DNA of 64,000 nt from Acidobacteriaceae bacterium dw_441. GTDB taxonomy: Bacteria; Acidobacteriota; Terriglobia; Terriglobales; Acidobacteriaceae. Position numbers and translations under genes: made by a program. A model generated the notes under the pieces. It did no database searches and was not told where the DNA came from. It saw only the letters and a program-made list of their open reading frames with translations. Where the stretch lies: the NCBI GenBank assembly GCA_018449715.1, contig JAAVVA010000007.1:1-64000 (forward strand), given 5' to 3'. How positions within the stretch are numbered: the stretch's first letter is position 1; each line of letters opens with the position of its first letter. Shown one piece after another: positions 48,852 through 57,243 of the stretch.

Positions 48852-51404
48852 CTATTCCGCTCGAAGCGCCTTCACCGGATCAGTCGATGCCGCACGTTGC
48901 GCCGGAATCAGTCCTGCCATGCAGGCAGCTACTGCCAGCACCAGTACAGAGACACCAAGCACCACAGCGTCATGTCCGCCCACACCGTACAACTGAGACT
49001 GCACAAAGCGAGCACACATCCACGCAACAGGAATTCCAATTACCAGACCGATCCCGGCCTGCATCATCGCCTCACGCAGCACCATGCTCACAACGCTGAT
49101 GCGATTTGCTCCCAACGCCATCCTTACGCCGATCTCTGGCGTGCGCTTCGCAACTGAGTATGCCGTCACACCATATAAACCGATTGATGCCAACACAAGG
49201 GCCAAAAGGCCAAACAACATCGTTAGCCGCGCGATCAATCGCTCCTGATTGAACTGGCCACGAATTTGAGAGGAGAAGGTTTCATAGCGTACCAAGGTAA
49301 GGTTCGGATTGATATTCGCCAACGTGCGGCGTACCTGAGACTCCAATCCATCGACCTGCGCCTTGGTTTGAATCATGATGGAACCGGCGTACAAGGAACG
49401 GATATCGCTCTCAGGCTTGGTATGTGCAACCTGAAGCAAGGGACGAAAATACATCGCACGTACCGGGTTGCGGATATCGTTGTACTTCACATCAGAGACG
49501 ACGCCCACAATTTCAAAGTCGCCCGAACTCTCTATCCCGGAGACACCGAAGTGAACCCCAATTGGATTCTCTCCTTTGGGAAAGAACCTTTTGAGGAATG
49601 CCTGATTCACGACCACAACGGGAGTCGAGGAGGCCGTGTCGTGAACAGTGATCCCACGTCCTCGCAGAACATGGTGACCGACGATGTCGAAATACTCCGG
49701 CCCGACCCGCAGCCAGGAAGCTCCAATTGCATCATTAACCCCGGGCTCTGGACGCCCCTGTATAAAAACTCCTTCTCCCCAATTGTTCCCTTCCAGCGGC
49801 GTATAGAGCGAGAGTGAAACCTTCTCAACACCGGGCAATGCCTTCAGGTCGTTCTCAATACGCTCATACACCCCTTGCAATTGCTCCGGTTTATAGCCCG
49901 CATTTTCCGGATTGAAGTGCGCCACCATCCGATTGTCGGTAACTACCCCGAAATCCTGACTCTCAAGCTTGTTCAGGCTTTTGATCATCAATCCCGCACC
50001 TACCAGCAATACCAGCGAGAGTGCTGCCTGTAAGATCACCAATGAACGCTGCACCCATCCCGAGCGATCGCTCGTTGTGCGGTTGGAACCTCGTAACGCT
50101 TCAGCAGGCTGAGAGTGCGACGTTATCCAAGCTGGCGCCACACCAAATAGAAGGCCTGTCAGCAGCGAAAGAGCGAAAGCAAAGAGAAGAACTGAAGGAG
50201 ATGGGCTGGCCTCGATTGGAAGATCTGCGGCTTGTGGAAATGCCATCGCAAGCAACACCCTTGTGCCAAGGTAAGCCACAGCCAACCCCGCCAGTCCACC
50301 CAGGCAGGAGAGCACAACGCTCTCGGTCAACATCTGGCGAATCAGTCGTTTGCGTTGCGCTCCCAGAGCCATGCGAATCGATGTCTCTGTACGCCTCGCC
50401 ATACCGCGAACCAGCACGAGATTCGCGATATTGGCGCAAGCGATCAGTAGCACCAGGGCAGAGACTGAGATCAGCAGCTTCAACCCTTTCCCCACTTCCT
50501 GTTGCATGTTTTCAATCCCGGCGCCTCCTGGTGTCAGAACAACATGCGATTGCGAAAGGTTCGTCTGCTGATCCTTTTTCTGATAAACAGGCAGCGTTGC
50601 AAGATAGTTGCGGAGTTTATCGCTCATCTTGGCCTGCAACTGAGCAACATCAGTACCGGGCTTGATCCGTCCCAACAAATAAAGCCAGTTCGCCCCCCTG
50701 TTATGCATCAGGCTGGTTGGATGAGCCGGCCCCAACTGCGATTCGAGAACCATCGGAATATAAAAGTCTGGCGGCGCATCCGTCATACGATCCCCGTAAA
50801 AGCCTGGAGAGGTTATACCCAGGACCGTTACTGGATAGGTGTTTAACACGAAGGTGCTTCCTACGATGGAGGGATCGGAAGCATAGTCGCGTTGCCAGCT
50901 TTGGTAGCTCATCACTACGCCCATCGGAGCGCCGGGCACATCATCCGAGGGAGCCAGCAGACGACCGGCATAAGGTTGAATCCCTAGAACCTGGAAATAG
51001 TTGCCCGTGACGATCTCGCCTCGCGACGCCTTCGGCAGAGAACCACTCTTGCTGCTCCGCGCCGTAATGCCTCCATTGCCTATGCCTGCCTGCATCGCGG
51101 CCAACTGCTCGAACTCCGGTGAGTTATCGCGCAAATGCTCATATAACTCCGAGGCAAAGAGAGAGTATTTGTTCGCGTCCGGTGTGCCTCCGTTAACACA
51201 GCAATCGTCGCGGTCCCCAACTCGCACAAGCATCTTAGGGTCTGCCACGGGGAGATTTTTCATTAACACAGCATGGACCAGCGTAAAGATGGACGCATTG
51301 GCGCCAATGCCAAGCGCAAGCGTAAGAATAGCTGTCATCGTAAAGCCTGGCGCCTTTCTCAGCTGACGCAGTGCAAACCGAATATCTTGCATCAATCGAC
51401 TCAT
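48852..51404 (-). CDS. ADOP-type MacB/FtsX permease
   Basis: The 850-residue permease begins MSRLMQDIRFALRQLRKAPG and FTMTAILTLALGIGANASIF, the signature of the acidobacterial duplicated permease family. It has two MacB_PCD and two FtsX modules: helices near residue 20-40, then LLISVSALVLLIACANIANL, LGGLAGLAVAYLGTRVLLAM and LFAFALSLLTGLLFGVAPAW, then again after LVILQAALSLVLLVGAGLMI to the C-terminal LALVLASIGLYGVTAYSVAK and AVVLGVSVLVLAVAACMAGL. It alone can supply all helices of a MacB dimer. It is the only permease for two ATPases. Confidence 0.9.
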   Translation of the reverse strand: MSRLMQDIRFALRQLRKAPGFTMTAILTLALGIGANASIFTLVHAVLMKNLPVADPKMLVRVGDRDDCCVNGGTPDANKYSLFASELYEHLRDNSPEFEQLAAMQAGIGNGGITARSSKSGSLPKASRGEIVTGNYFQVLGIQPYAGRLLAPSDDVPGAPMGVVMSYQSWQRDYASDPSIVGSTFVLNTYPVTVLGITSPGFYGDRMTDAPPDFYIPMVLESQLGPAHPTSLMHNRGANWLYLLGRIKPGTDVAQLQAKMSDKLRNYLATLPVYQKKDQQTNLSQSHVVLTPGGAGIENMQQEVGKGLKLLISVSALVLLIACANIANLVLVRGMARRTETSIRMALGAQRKRLIRQMLTESVVLSCLGGLAGLAVAYLGTRVLLAMAFPQAADLPIEASPSPSVLLFAFALSLLTGLLFGVAPAWITSHSQPAEALRGSNRTTSDRSGWVQRSLVILQAALSLVLLVGAGLMIKSLNKLESQDFGVVTDNRMVAHFNPENAGYKPEQLQGVYERIENDLKALPGVEKVSLSLYTPLEGNNWGEGVFIQGRPEPGVNDAIGASWLRVGPEYFDIVGHHVLRGRGITVHDTASSTPVVVVNQAFLKRFFPKGENPIGVHFGVSGIESSGDFEIVGVVSDVKYNDIRNPVRAMYFRPLLQVAHTKPESDIRSLYAGSIMIQTKAQVDGLESQVRRTLANINPNLTLVRYETFSSQIRGQFNQERLIARLTMLFGLLALVLASIGLYGVTAYSVAKRTPEIGVRMALGANRISVVSMVLREAMMQAGIGLVIGIPVAWMCARFVQSQLYGVGGHDAVVLGVSVLVLAVAACMAGLIPAQRAASTDPVKALRAE

Positions 51405-51447
51405 TGCGTATCCCTCTAAATTTCGTTCTGTACTTCTTCAGGCGCTT

Positions 51448-51789
51448 CTACGTCACGCTACGACTGCAGATGCTTAACTGATCGCTCCATCGCATCTGCT
51501 CGTCCTCGAACATCGCATGTACTCCTGCCAGAGAAAGACTTAGCTTTACGCTGTACTCATTCAGACCGACCATAACCGTAAAATGAGGTTCTCTCTCCTC
51601 ACATCCCGTCGTTGCCTCAACGTGTAGCAGACGCTCCTGAACGCCACTCCTCATCGCGGCCATATCTTTAGCGTCCCAAAAGATCGAAATGCGGTCCCCC
51701 ATGCTAAAAATCAGAGCTAGCAGGATAGCTGGCACCAGCCAGTACGCCTCTCGCGATGTTTGCCACATCTCTTTCCTGTGCATGCTCAT
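51448..51789 (-). CDS. small single-TM protein inside the efflux operon
   Basis: ATG 51789 is 2 bp after the preceding ATPase stop. The 113-residue product has one helix (YWLVPAILLALIFSMG) near residue 16-31 and a polar C-terminal domain (LHVEATTGCEEREPHFTVMV, GLNEYSVKLSLSLAGVHAMF). I do not recognise it. Its position between ATPase and permease suggests an accessory or sensor subunit. Confidence 0.6.
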   Translation of the reverse strand: MSMHRKEMWQTSREAYWLVPAILLALIFSMGDRISIFWDAKDMAAMRSGVQERLLHVEATTGCEEREPHFTVMVGLNEYSVKLSLSLAGVHAMFEDEQMRWSDQLSICSRSVT

Positions 51790-51791
51790 CG

Positions 51792-52508
51792 CTATGCCTC
51801 AGTCATCAGTTGACTAAGCTCTCCTTCAGCAACCACCTTGCCGTCGAAAAGATGGATCTGTCGTTCTGCGTGCGCGGCAAACCGTGGATCATGCGTCACC
51901 ATGCAGATCGTCGCTCCTTCGTCATGCAGCTCCTTGAGCAGCTTCATCACCGCTTCACCATTCTTTGAGTCCAGGTTTCCCGTAGGCTCATCCGCCAGCA
52001 GGATCGAAGGAGAGCCCGCTAACGCTCTCGCCACAGCGACGCGCTGCTGCTGGCCTCCGGAGAGCTGCGCTGGATAATGCCGCATACGATGCGCCATATT
52101 CACCCGCTCCAGCGACTCCTGCACGCGTCTCTTCCGCTCTGCCGCAGGCATGCCTGTGCGATAGGTCAGCGGCAATTCGACATTCTCCGCAACGCTCAGA
52201 TCGCCAATCAGGTTGAAGCTCTGGAAGATGAATCCGATCTCCTGGTTACGGATGCGCGAACGATCCGCGAAATCAAGGTTTGCGACCTCCTTGCCATTCA
52301 GGCGATAGCGGCCTCCGGTCGGCGTATCCAACAAGCCGATGATCGACAACAACGTGGATTTGCCACAACCCGACGGGCCCGACATCGAGACATATTCGCC
52401 GCGCTTAATCTGCAAGTGCACGCCAGACAACGCATGCGTCTCGATCTCATCGGTATAGAACACCTTCGTCAGCTGCTCGATCTCAATAACCATCTCTGCC
52501 ATGTGCAT
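51792..52508 (-). CDS. MacB/LolD-type ABC ATPase, first copy
   Basis: The 238-residue ATPase has Walker A GPSGCGKSTLLS, Q-loop IFQSFNLI, signature LSGGQQQRVAVARAL, Walker B ILLADEPTGNLDS and switch His in VTHDPRFA. All catalytic motifs are canonical. The start is ATG 52508 or 52502; AAGGAG lies just upstream and fits 52502 slightly better. It lies between the adaptor and the small membrane protein. Confidence 0.9.
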   Translation of the reverse strand: MHMAEMVIEIEQLTKVFYTDEIETHALSGVHLQIKRGEYVSMSGPSGCGKSTLLSIIGLLDTPTGGRYRLNGKEVANLDFADRSRIRNQEIGFIFQSFNLIGDLSVAENVELPLTYRTGMPAAERKRRVQESLERVNMAHRMRHYPAQLSGGQQQRVAVARALAGSPSILLADEPTGNLDSKNGEAVMKLLKELHDEGATICMVTHDPRFAAHAERQIHLFDGKVVAEGELSQLMTEA

Positions 52509-52521
52509 CTTCTCCTTGCTT

Positions 52522-53781
52522 TTATTCGAGACGGATCTTGTCCGTGTTATCCCAACGACTCATATCCGACAAAATCACCGTATCCCCTGCGTGCAATCCC
52601 TCGATAACCTGGATCGCATTCACTGATGCCTTACCAACTTTGACTGGAACCCGGACCGCCGTTTGATCGCCCGGATTCAGCCTGAACAAACTGATGGTGC
52701 TGTTCTCATTTCCGAACGCCGGGCGGCCAACATACAACACGTTCGCCAGGCGATCGAGATCAATCTCCCCATCCACACTCAGGTCAGGGCGCGCTCCCTG
52801 CGGCAATGTGCCTTGCAGTTCTACGTCAACCGTAACCGTTCCGTTCACAACCGCTGGATCGATTCGTATTACTTTGCCTTGAATCAGACCATTATGCGTA
52901 TCAATCTCCGAAGGCTGGCCGATCTGAATATCGCGAGCCTGTGTCTCGGCGATCTTCAAGCTTGCCTTCAACTGGTCCGGCTGCACTACCTTCGCCAGTG
53001 TCGTTCCGGGCGCTACATGCTCGCCCACCTGGTGCGGCAGGTCCACCAGTACACCGCTGATACCAGCCTTCACGCTCAAGGCATCCTGCTGCTTCTGCTT
53101 CAGGGCCAGCAACGCCTGGGCCTGCGAAACCTTGGTCTCCTGCACCGCCACCTGGGTTGCAATCGCCTTTTCGTTTACCTGCAGACGCTGCTTCTCGATA
53201 TCGTCCCGTGTCGTAAGCTCGTCTGCCTTTCCTTTAGAGGCGTTGTAGGTAAGACCGCTGATAACGCCCAGCTCATAGAGCGACTTATCCGTCTGTGCCT
53301 GAAGCTTCGCCTGCTGGTAGTCCGCGCTGACCGTCGCCGCGCCCGCTCGCTGCGTCATCAGATCGCTCTGTAATTTCGCCTTCACGTTCATCAGGTCGGT
53401 CTGCGCCGCTCTTAATTGAAGTTGCGCATCCAGCAACTCCTGCTGCAGCGTGGGGTCTACCAGATCCATCAACACAGTGTTGGGCTCAACCTTCGCACCG
53501 GGGAGAACCCGGATCCTCACCACCGTCGCCTCAGTCTCTGCAGGGATGAGCCGTATCCTGTCTTCGCGTGGGACCAGCGAGCCTGGGCCGCGAACCTGGC
53601 GCAGCAAAGGCCCCTGTTTCACGGTATCGGTCCATACTGTCGCGCGATCCACGGTAGGTGCAGCAGGCTTCAATCGCGAGATAAAGAAGACCGCCGCAGC
53701 GAACAGCAGCACGAATGCTCCACCAGCGATCCATTGCCTTTGCCGCTTCTTTTTCCTGATGTCGGGTCTTTGGATGTCCAT
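52522..53781 (-). CDS. MacA/HlyD-type periplasmic adaptor
   Basis: The 419-residue adaptor opens with a basic cytoplasmic leader (RPDIRKKKRQRQW), one transmembrane helix (IAGGAFVLLFAAAVFFISRL), a lipoyl half motif (VVRIRVLPGAKVEPNTVLMD), a long coiled-coil hairpin and SVKAGISGVLVDLPHQVGEH, then beta-barrel and membrane-proximal domains (LPQGARPDLSVDGEIDLDRL, GLHAGDTVILSDMSRWDNTD). It is the first gene of an operon running to 43396. A weak GG-N10-GC element (TGGTTAAAAACGTGC) lies upstream on the coding strand and could be a degenerate sigma-54-type promoter. Confidence 0.9.
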   Translation of the reverse strand: MDIQRPDIRKKKRQRQWIAGGAFVLLFAAAVFFISRLKPAAPTVDRATVWTDTVKQGPLLRQVRGPGSLVPREDRIRLIPAETEATVVRIRVLPGAKVEPNTVLMDLVDPTLQQELLDAQLQLRAAQTDLMNVKAKLQSDLMTQRAGAATVSADYQQAKLQAQTDKSLYELGVISGLTYNASKGKADELTTRDDIEKQRLQVNEKAIATQVAVQETKVSQAQALLALKQKQQDALSVKAGISGVLVDLPHQVGEHVAPGTTLAKVVQPDQLKASLKIAETQARDIQIGQPSEIDTHNGLIQGKVIRIDPAVVNGTVTVDVELQGTLPQGARPDLSVDGEIDLDRLANVLYVGRPAFGNENSTISLFRLNPGDQTAVRVPVKVGKASVNAIQVIEGLHAGDTVILSDMSRWDNTDKIRLE

Positions 53782-54104
53782 ACGTCAACTACATAAAGCA
53801 CGTTTTTAACCAAACGACTTTGCCTGTTATCAATGACTTAGATAAGTCCTTCTCTCTCCGTGTGTTCACAGGAAGAACGCGGTGTCCGAAAATGAACATC
53901 CTTGTCGACGCATCGATGCCGCCGCCACACGCATTCTCGAAAAGATCGGACAGATAGGCATGGGGCCCACACAAGGTGCCGGGGCCACTCTGGATTATCG
54001 GTGGGAACCGATCTTCAGGTGTGATACTTGCGCTGGTAGGTCCGAGGACATGAAGCGTTGGCTGCGAACTTTCACAAAGCTCGCAGCCACTTCATTCCGT
54101 CTCG
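53782..54104. other. intergenic region upstream of the efflux operon
   Basis: About 320 bp hold the promoter of the eight-gene operon and the 3-prime flank of the VCBS gene. I see no gene. A GG-N10-GC element lies on the minus strand about 20-35 bp from the adaptor start but is a poor match to the sigma-54 consensus. Confidence 0.4.
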
Positions 54105-56036
54105 CTACGGATGTTTCTTCGCAGGATGCGACCCCGCAGGTTCACCCCAGAAGATGTACGTGCCGCTGCGTGTCGCAACGACGACATCGGTTCTGCCATC
54201 CCCGTTGAGATCGGTGGCAAGAATATCCGACCCTGCGCCAGAACGATTGTGAATCAGGTGCGGAACAAGCTCCGCTCCTCCTGGAGCCTTTGGGTTGCGC
54301 ACAGTCTTGTACCAGTAAAGAACCGCAGGACCATATGGGTCGGGATCGTAGAAATCGTCAAGGTGCGAAAAGACACGCTTGCCCACAAGAAAATCCGGAA
54401 TGCCATCTCCATCGACATCCGCCATCGTGGTTCCGTGAGGCTGCGAAAAAGAGACGCCTCCTGCATTCTTGTCGAAGTGCATCCCCATCACATCGTGCTT
54501 GATGAAGCTGATCTCACCGCTCGCCCGGTCACGCTTCTGCTCAAACCATGCAAGACCCCATCCATGCGACTCCAGCGTGGTGACAACATCGGGTAACCCA
54601 TCGCCGTTGACGTCATAAACAGCCATGTCGCATCCACCGGCAGAGGTGCGCGCCCAACGCCCAAAAGCGACAGGATGAAACTTCCACGGCACATTGTCCG
54701 CGCCGGAAGCAGGCTGCTCCCACCAGCCCTCTCCATCGAGAATATCGATGCGTCCATCCTGATTAACGTCGCCCGCGCCAATGCCATGCGGAGGCCACGG
54801 CCCGCGCTCGGATACATGATGAATAATCCACTTTGCCGATACATCCTTCGGGTCCGGACGCGCAAAGCTGATGTAGCCATCGCCCGAGGTGTAGATGAAC
54901 TCCGGCTTGCCATCACCGTCGATGTCACGGATGATCGTCTCCTCGCCAAAGACCGAATCGACGACATGGTAGTGCTTCCACCGGCGCTGTTCCCCTCCGG
55001 GGTTGATATAAAGATCTGCCCCTACGCCGCGTCCGGAGGTGAGCACATCGGTCCAGCCATCTCCGTTGAAGTCTGCGGCGCGCTCGATCCAATCCTTCGC
55101 CGGATACTGTGTCGAAGTGTTATAGGCCTCGTTGGGATAAATCTCACTTGAGTCGCGGAAGGTGGGACCGTAGTAGATAAAGGGGCCGCTGACGATATCA
55201 ATCTTGCCATCGTGATTGAAGTCCGCAGCCGCAGCCGACCATCCATAGAAAAACTCGTTGAGGCGCTGCATGCGAAAGCCTTCGCCTACAATCTCATCGG
55301 GGCGTGACTTAATACCGAGGTTTTTCCATGCAATGTCTTTGAAGCTGACCTCACTCCCTGAACCAACATAGAGAGCCATCGGACCGAACTCATCCATATT
55401 TTCCGCGGCGGCGCTCGCCTCCCCTCCGCCATCGTTCAGAAAGGCGCGAATGATCTCGGCATCGAGCAACACCTCCACCTGGTTCCACCCAGTCTGCAAG
55501 CCACGTGGAGGATGCGGCATCAGCGTCACACCAGGCGGAGGATCAGGAAGAGGAGCGATCGCTGGACGCACAGCACGCGCCGCTCCGGGAGGCGGCGGAG
55601 GCGGAGCATAACGAGCCTGTCCACCGGCATTGCGGAGCTTCGTCTTGCCGGTGATCTTGCCACTTGCATCTATCGTCACGCGATAAGGGATCAACTCCTC
55701 ACCTTCGATAGCAAGCATCACGCCGGTAGAACCAGCATCGCGTTTTTCCATGCGCATCAGGATGCCCGCATTACAGGTCCCCGCGCAACGAAAGGAGGTA
55801 TAAAGCGCGGAGTCCTGATACGGCTTGTCGAGTATCAGCCAACCTTCACCGCCTTTGGCCGTAATCTCTCCGTTCGCCGCACTCCATGAGGCAGAGCCAA
55901 GAGTGTGCCAGCCGGAGAGAGTTGATCCCTGAAAGCTTCCATCCGGAATGAAGGTCGGGCCCGCCTCAGCGTGTAACAGAGGCATGGCAAGTTGTGCGAC
56001 ACAGGCCAAGGCCCATACGGCTTTCATCCGCAACAT
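54105..56036 (-). CDS. large exported DUF1080 plus FG-GAP/VCBS-repeat protein
   Basis: ATG 56036 follows AAGGAG with 7-base spacing and is preferred to 56060. The 643-residue protein has a signal peptide (AVWALACVAQLAMPLLHAEA). Residues about 25-215 form a DUF1080/LamG-like jellyroll (GWHTLGSASWSAANGEITAK, GWNQVEVLLDAEIIRAFLND) interrupted by a Pro-rich loop (APPPPPPGAARAVRPAIAPL). After that come at least six FG-GAP/VCBS repeats with calcium-binding DxNxDG motifs: DFNHDGKIDI, DFNGDGWTDV, DIDGDGKPEF, DVNQDGRIDI, DVNGDGLPDV, DVDGDGIPDF and DLNGDGRTDV. It is probably extracellular or periplasmic and binds carbohydrate. It is third in a row after a TonB receptor and a propeller protein. Confidence 0.85.
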   Translation of the reverse strand: MLRMKAVWALACVAQLAMPLLHAEAGPTFIPDGSFQGSTLSGWHTLGSASWSAANGEITAKGGEGWLILDKPYQDSALYTSFRCAGTCNAGILMRMEKRDAGSTGVMLAIEGEELIPYRVTIDASGKITGKTKLRNAGGQARYAPPPPPPGAARAVRPAIAPLPDPPPGVTLMPHPPRGLQTGWNQVEVLLDAEIIRAFLNDGGGEASAAAENMDEFGPMALYVGSGSEVSFKDIAWKNLGIKSRPDEIVGEGFRMQRLNEFFYGWSAAAADFNHDGKIDIVSGPFIYYGPTFRDSSEIYPNEAYNTSTQYPAKDWIERAADFNGDGWTDVLTSGRGVGADLYINPGGEQRRWKHYHVVDSVFGEETIIRDIDGDGKPEFIYTSGDGYISFARPDPKDVSAKWIIHHVSERGPWPPHGIGAGDVNQDGRIDILDGEGWWEQPASGADNVPWKFHPVAFGRWARTSAGGCDMAVYDVNGDGLPDVVTTLESHGWGLAWFEQKRDRASGEISFIKHDVMGMHFDKNAGGVSFSQPHGTTMADVDGDGIPDFLVGKRVFSHLDDFYDPDPYGPAVLYWYKTVRNPKAPGGAELVPHLIHNRSGAGSDILATDLNGDGRTDVVVATRSGTYIFWGEPAGSHPAKKHP

Positions 56037-56175
56037 CCGCGTGCTCCTTACAATGCGCAATCGTCGAAATCGATTTGCATATTACGCAAACCAACTTGGA
56101 AATGATGCACGGATAGTATGGAGCCTGCGAAGGCGCTGTCAAGCCGGGCTCTTCACGCTTCACAGGTTCAGCTGG

Positions 56176-57213
56176 CTAAAAGTGATAGAGCAGGATGCCG
56201 TAACCGACCCCAGCCTCTTCTCCGCTTCTCCCGATCTGAAAGGCCATCAGCTTTCCGTCCGTGGAAACGACCGGGTTCGCTGCCTTGAAGCCCTGGTACT
56301 CGTTGAAGTGCGTCAGACGGACGAAATCCTTCCCCGTCCCATCGAGTCTGAGCTTATAGATATCGAGGTTGATGTTGCCATGATGCCCTCCCACCTGCGC
56401 CACGTGGCGGTCTCCCTCGACGCAGGTGTACTTGCCATCGGGAAAGATTCCCTCGACCTCGTTATAGGTGTCCGGCGCTTTCGTGAAGTCCGTAACCTGG
56501 TTCGTCTTCAGATCGATCCCCATCACAATCGCGTACTGGTCGCCGCCCTTGATCCTGTCGTGATTGTCGTAGCAGGTAAAGGTCATCTTGGAGTCGTTGT
56601 CATAAAAGTCTTGTGATTCCAGCTTGCAGGACTCCGAGTGGCTCTCATACACGACCTTGCGATTGATCAACTTCGGCGTGGGCCCACTCAGATCGACCTC
56701 AGCCGTCACCAGACGGGAGTCCGTCGAAGGCATATCCGGAAACTGCTGCGGCAGCTCGGAGAAAGCGACCTTGTTGCTGATCTTGGAGATGGCAATCCCC
56801 TCGCTCAGCTTGACTCCCATGCGCACCGGCTTCGATCCCGGCTTCTTGCTCAGGAACCAGAGCTCGTTGTCTCGCGTACGGCTGGTGTGAATGTCCACGA
56901 ACTTGTCTGCGCCAATCAAAAGATAATCACCGCTCGGCAGATGCATCACACGAAGAAACGCGGCCCCAGGAACATTGCAGGTAAGACAATGCACAACGCG
57001 CGTCTTCAGATCGACCACCAGGGCATCGCCAAAGCTCTTCGTCATAAACGCAACACTCTGGTTGTCAGGAGAAAAATCAGGCCTCTCTCCATAGCCGGAA
57101 AGCAGTTCGATATTGCTCGGCAGATGCTCCAGGGGATTTCCCGGCTTACGCTGTGCCATTGCAGTTAGAGGAAGAACCAACAGAGCCAAAAGCACAGGAA
57201 GCCTCATATTCAT
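56176..57213 (-). CDS. exported WD40/PD40-like propeller protein
   Basis: The 345-residue protein opens MNMRLPVLLALLVLPLTAMA, a signal peptide. The mature part has PD40-like blades (GYGERPDFSPDNQSVAFMTK, VVSTDGKLMAFQIGRSGEEA) with HxD-type blade ends. It resembles TolB-like propellers but has no TolB amino-terminal domain. It lies 30 bp after the TonB receptor gene and 140 bp before the VCBS gene in the same direction. It may bind the substrate delivered by the receptor. Confidence 0.7.
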   Translation of the reverse strand: MNMRLPVLLALLVLPLTAMAQRKPGNPLEHLPSNIELLSGYGERPDFSPDNQSVAFMTKSFGDALVVDLKTRVVHCLTCNVPGAAFLRVMHLPSGDYLLIGADKFVDIHTSRTRDNELWFLSKKPGSKPVRMGVKLSEGIAISKISNKVAFSELPQQFPDMPSTDSRLVTAEVDLSGPTPKLINRKVVYESHSESCKLESQDFYDNDSKMTFTCYDNHDRIKGGDQYAIVMGIDLKTNQVTDFTKAPDTYNEVEGIFPDGKYTCVEGDRHVAQVGGHHGNINLDIYKLRLDGTGKDFVRLTHFNEYQGFKAANPVVSTDGKLMAFQIGRSGEEAGVGYGILLYHF

Positions 57214-57243
57214 ACTCTTTCCAGATACCCTTTCTCTCTAAGA

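Noticed and set aside
53782..53840. Sigma-54 promoter for the efflux operon
   Set aside because: Only the GG and GC dinucleotides match; the remaining consensus (TGGCAC and TTGC) does not, and the regulator has GAFTDA. Kept only as a weak note.
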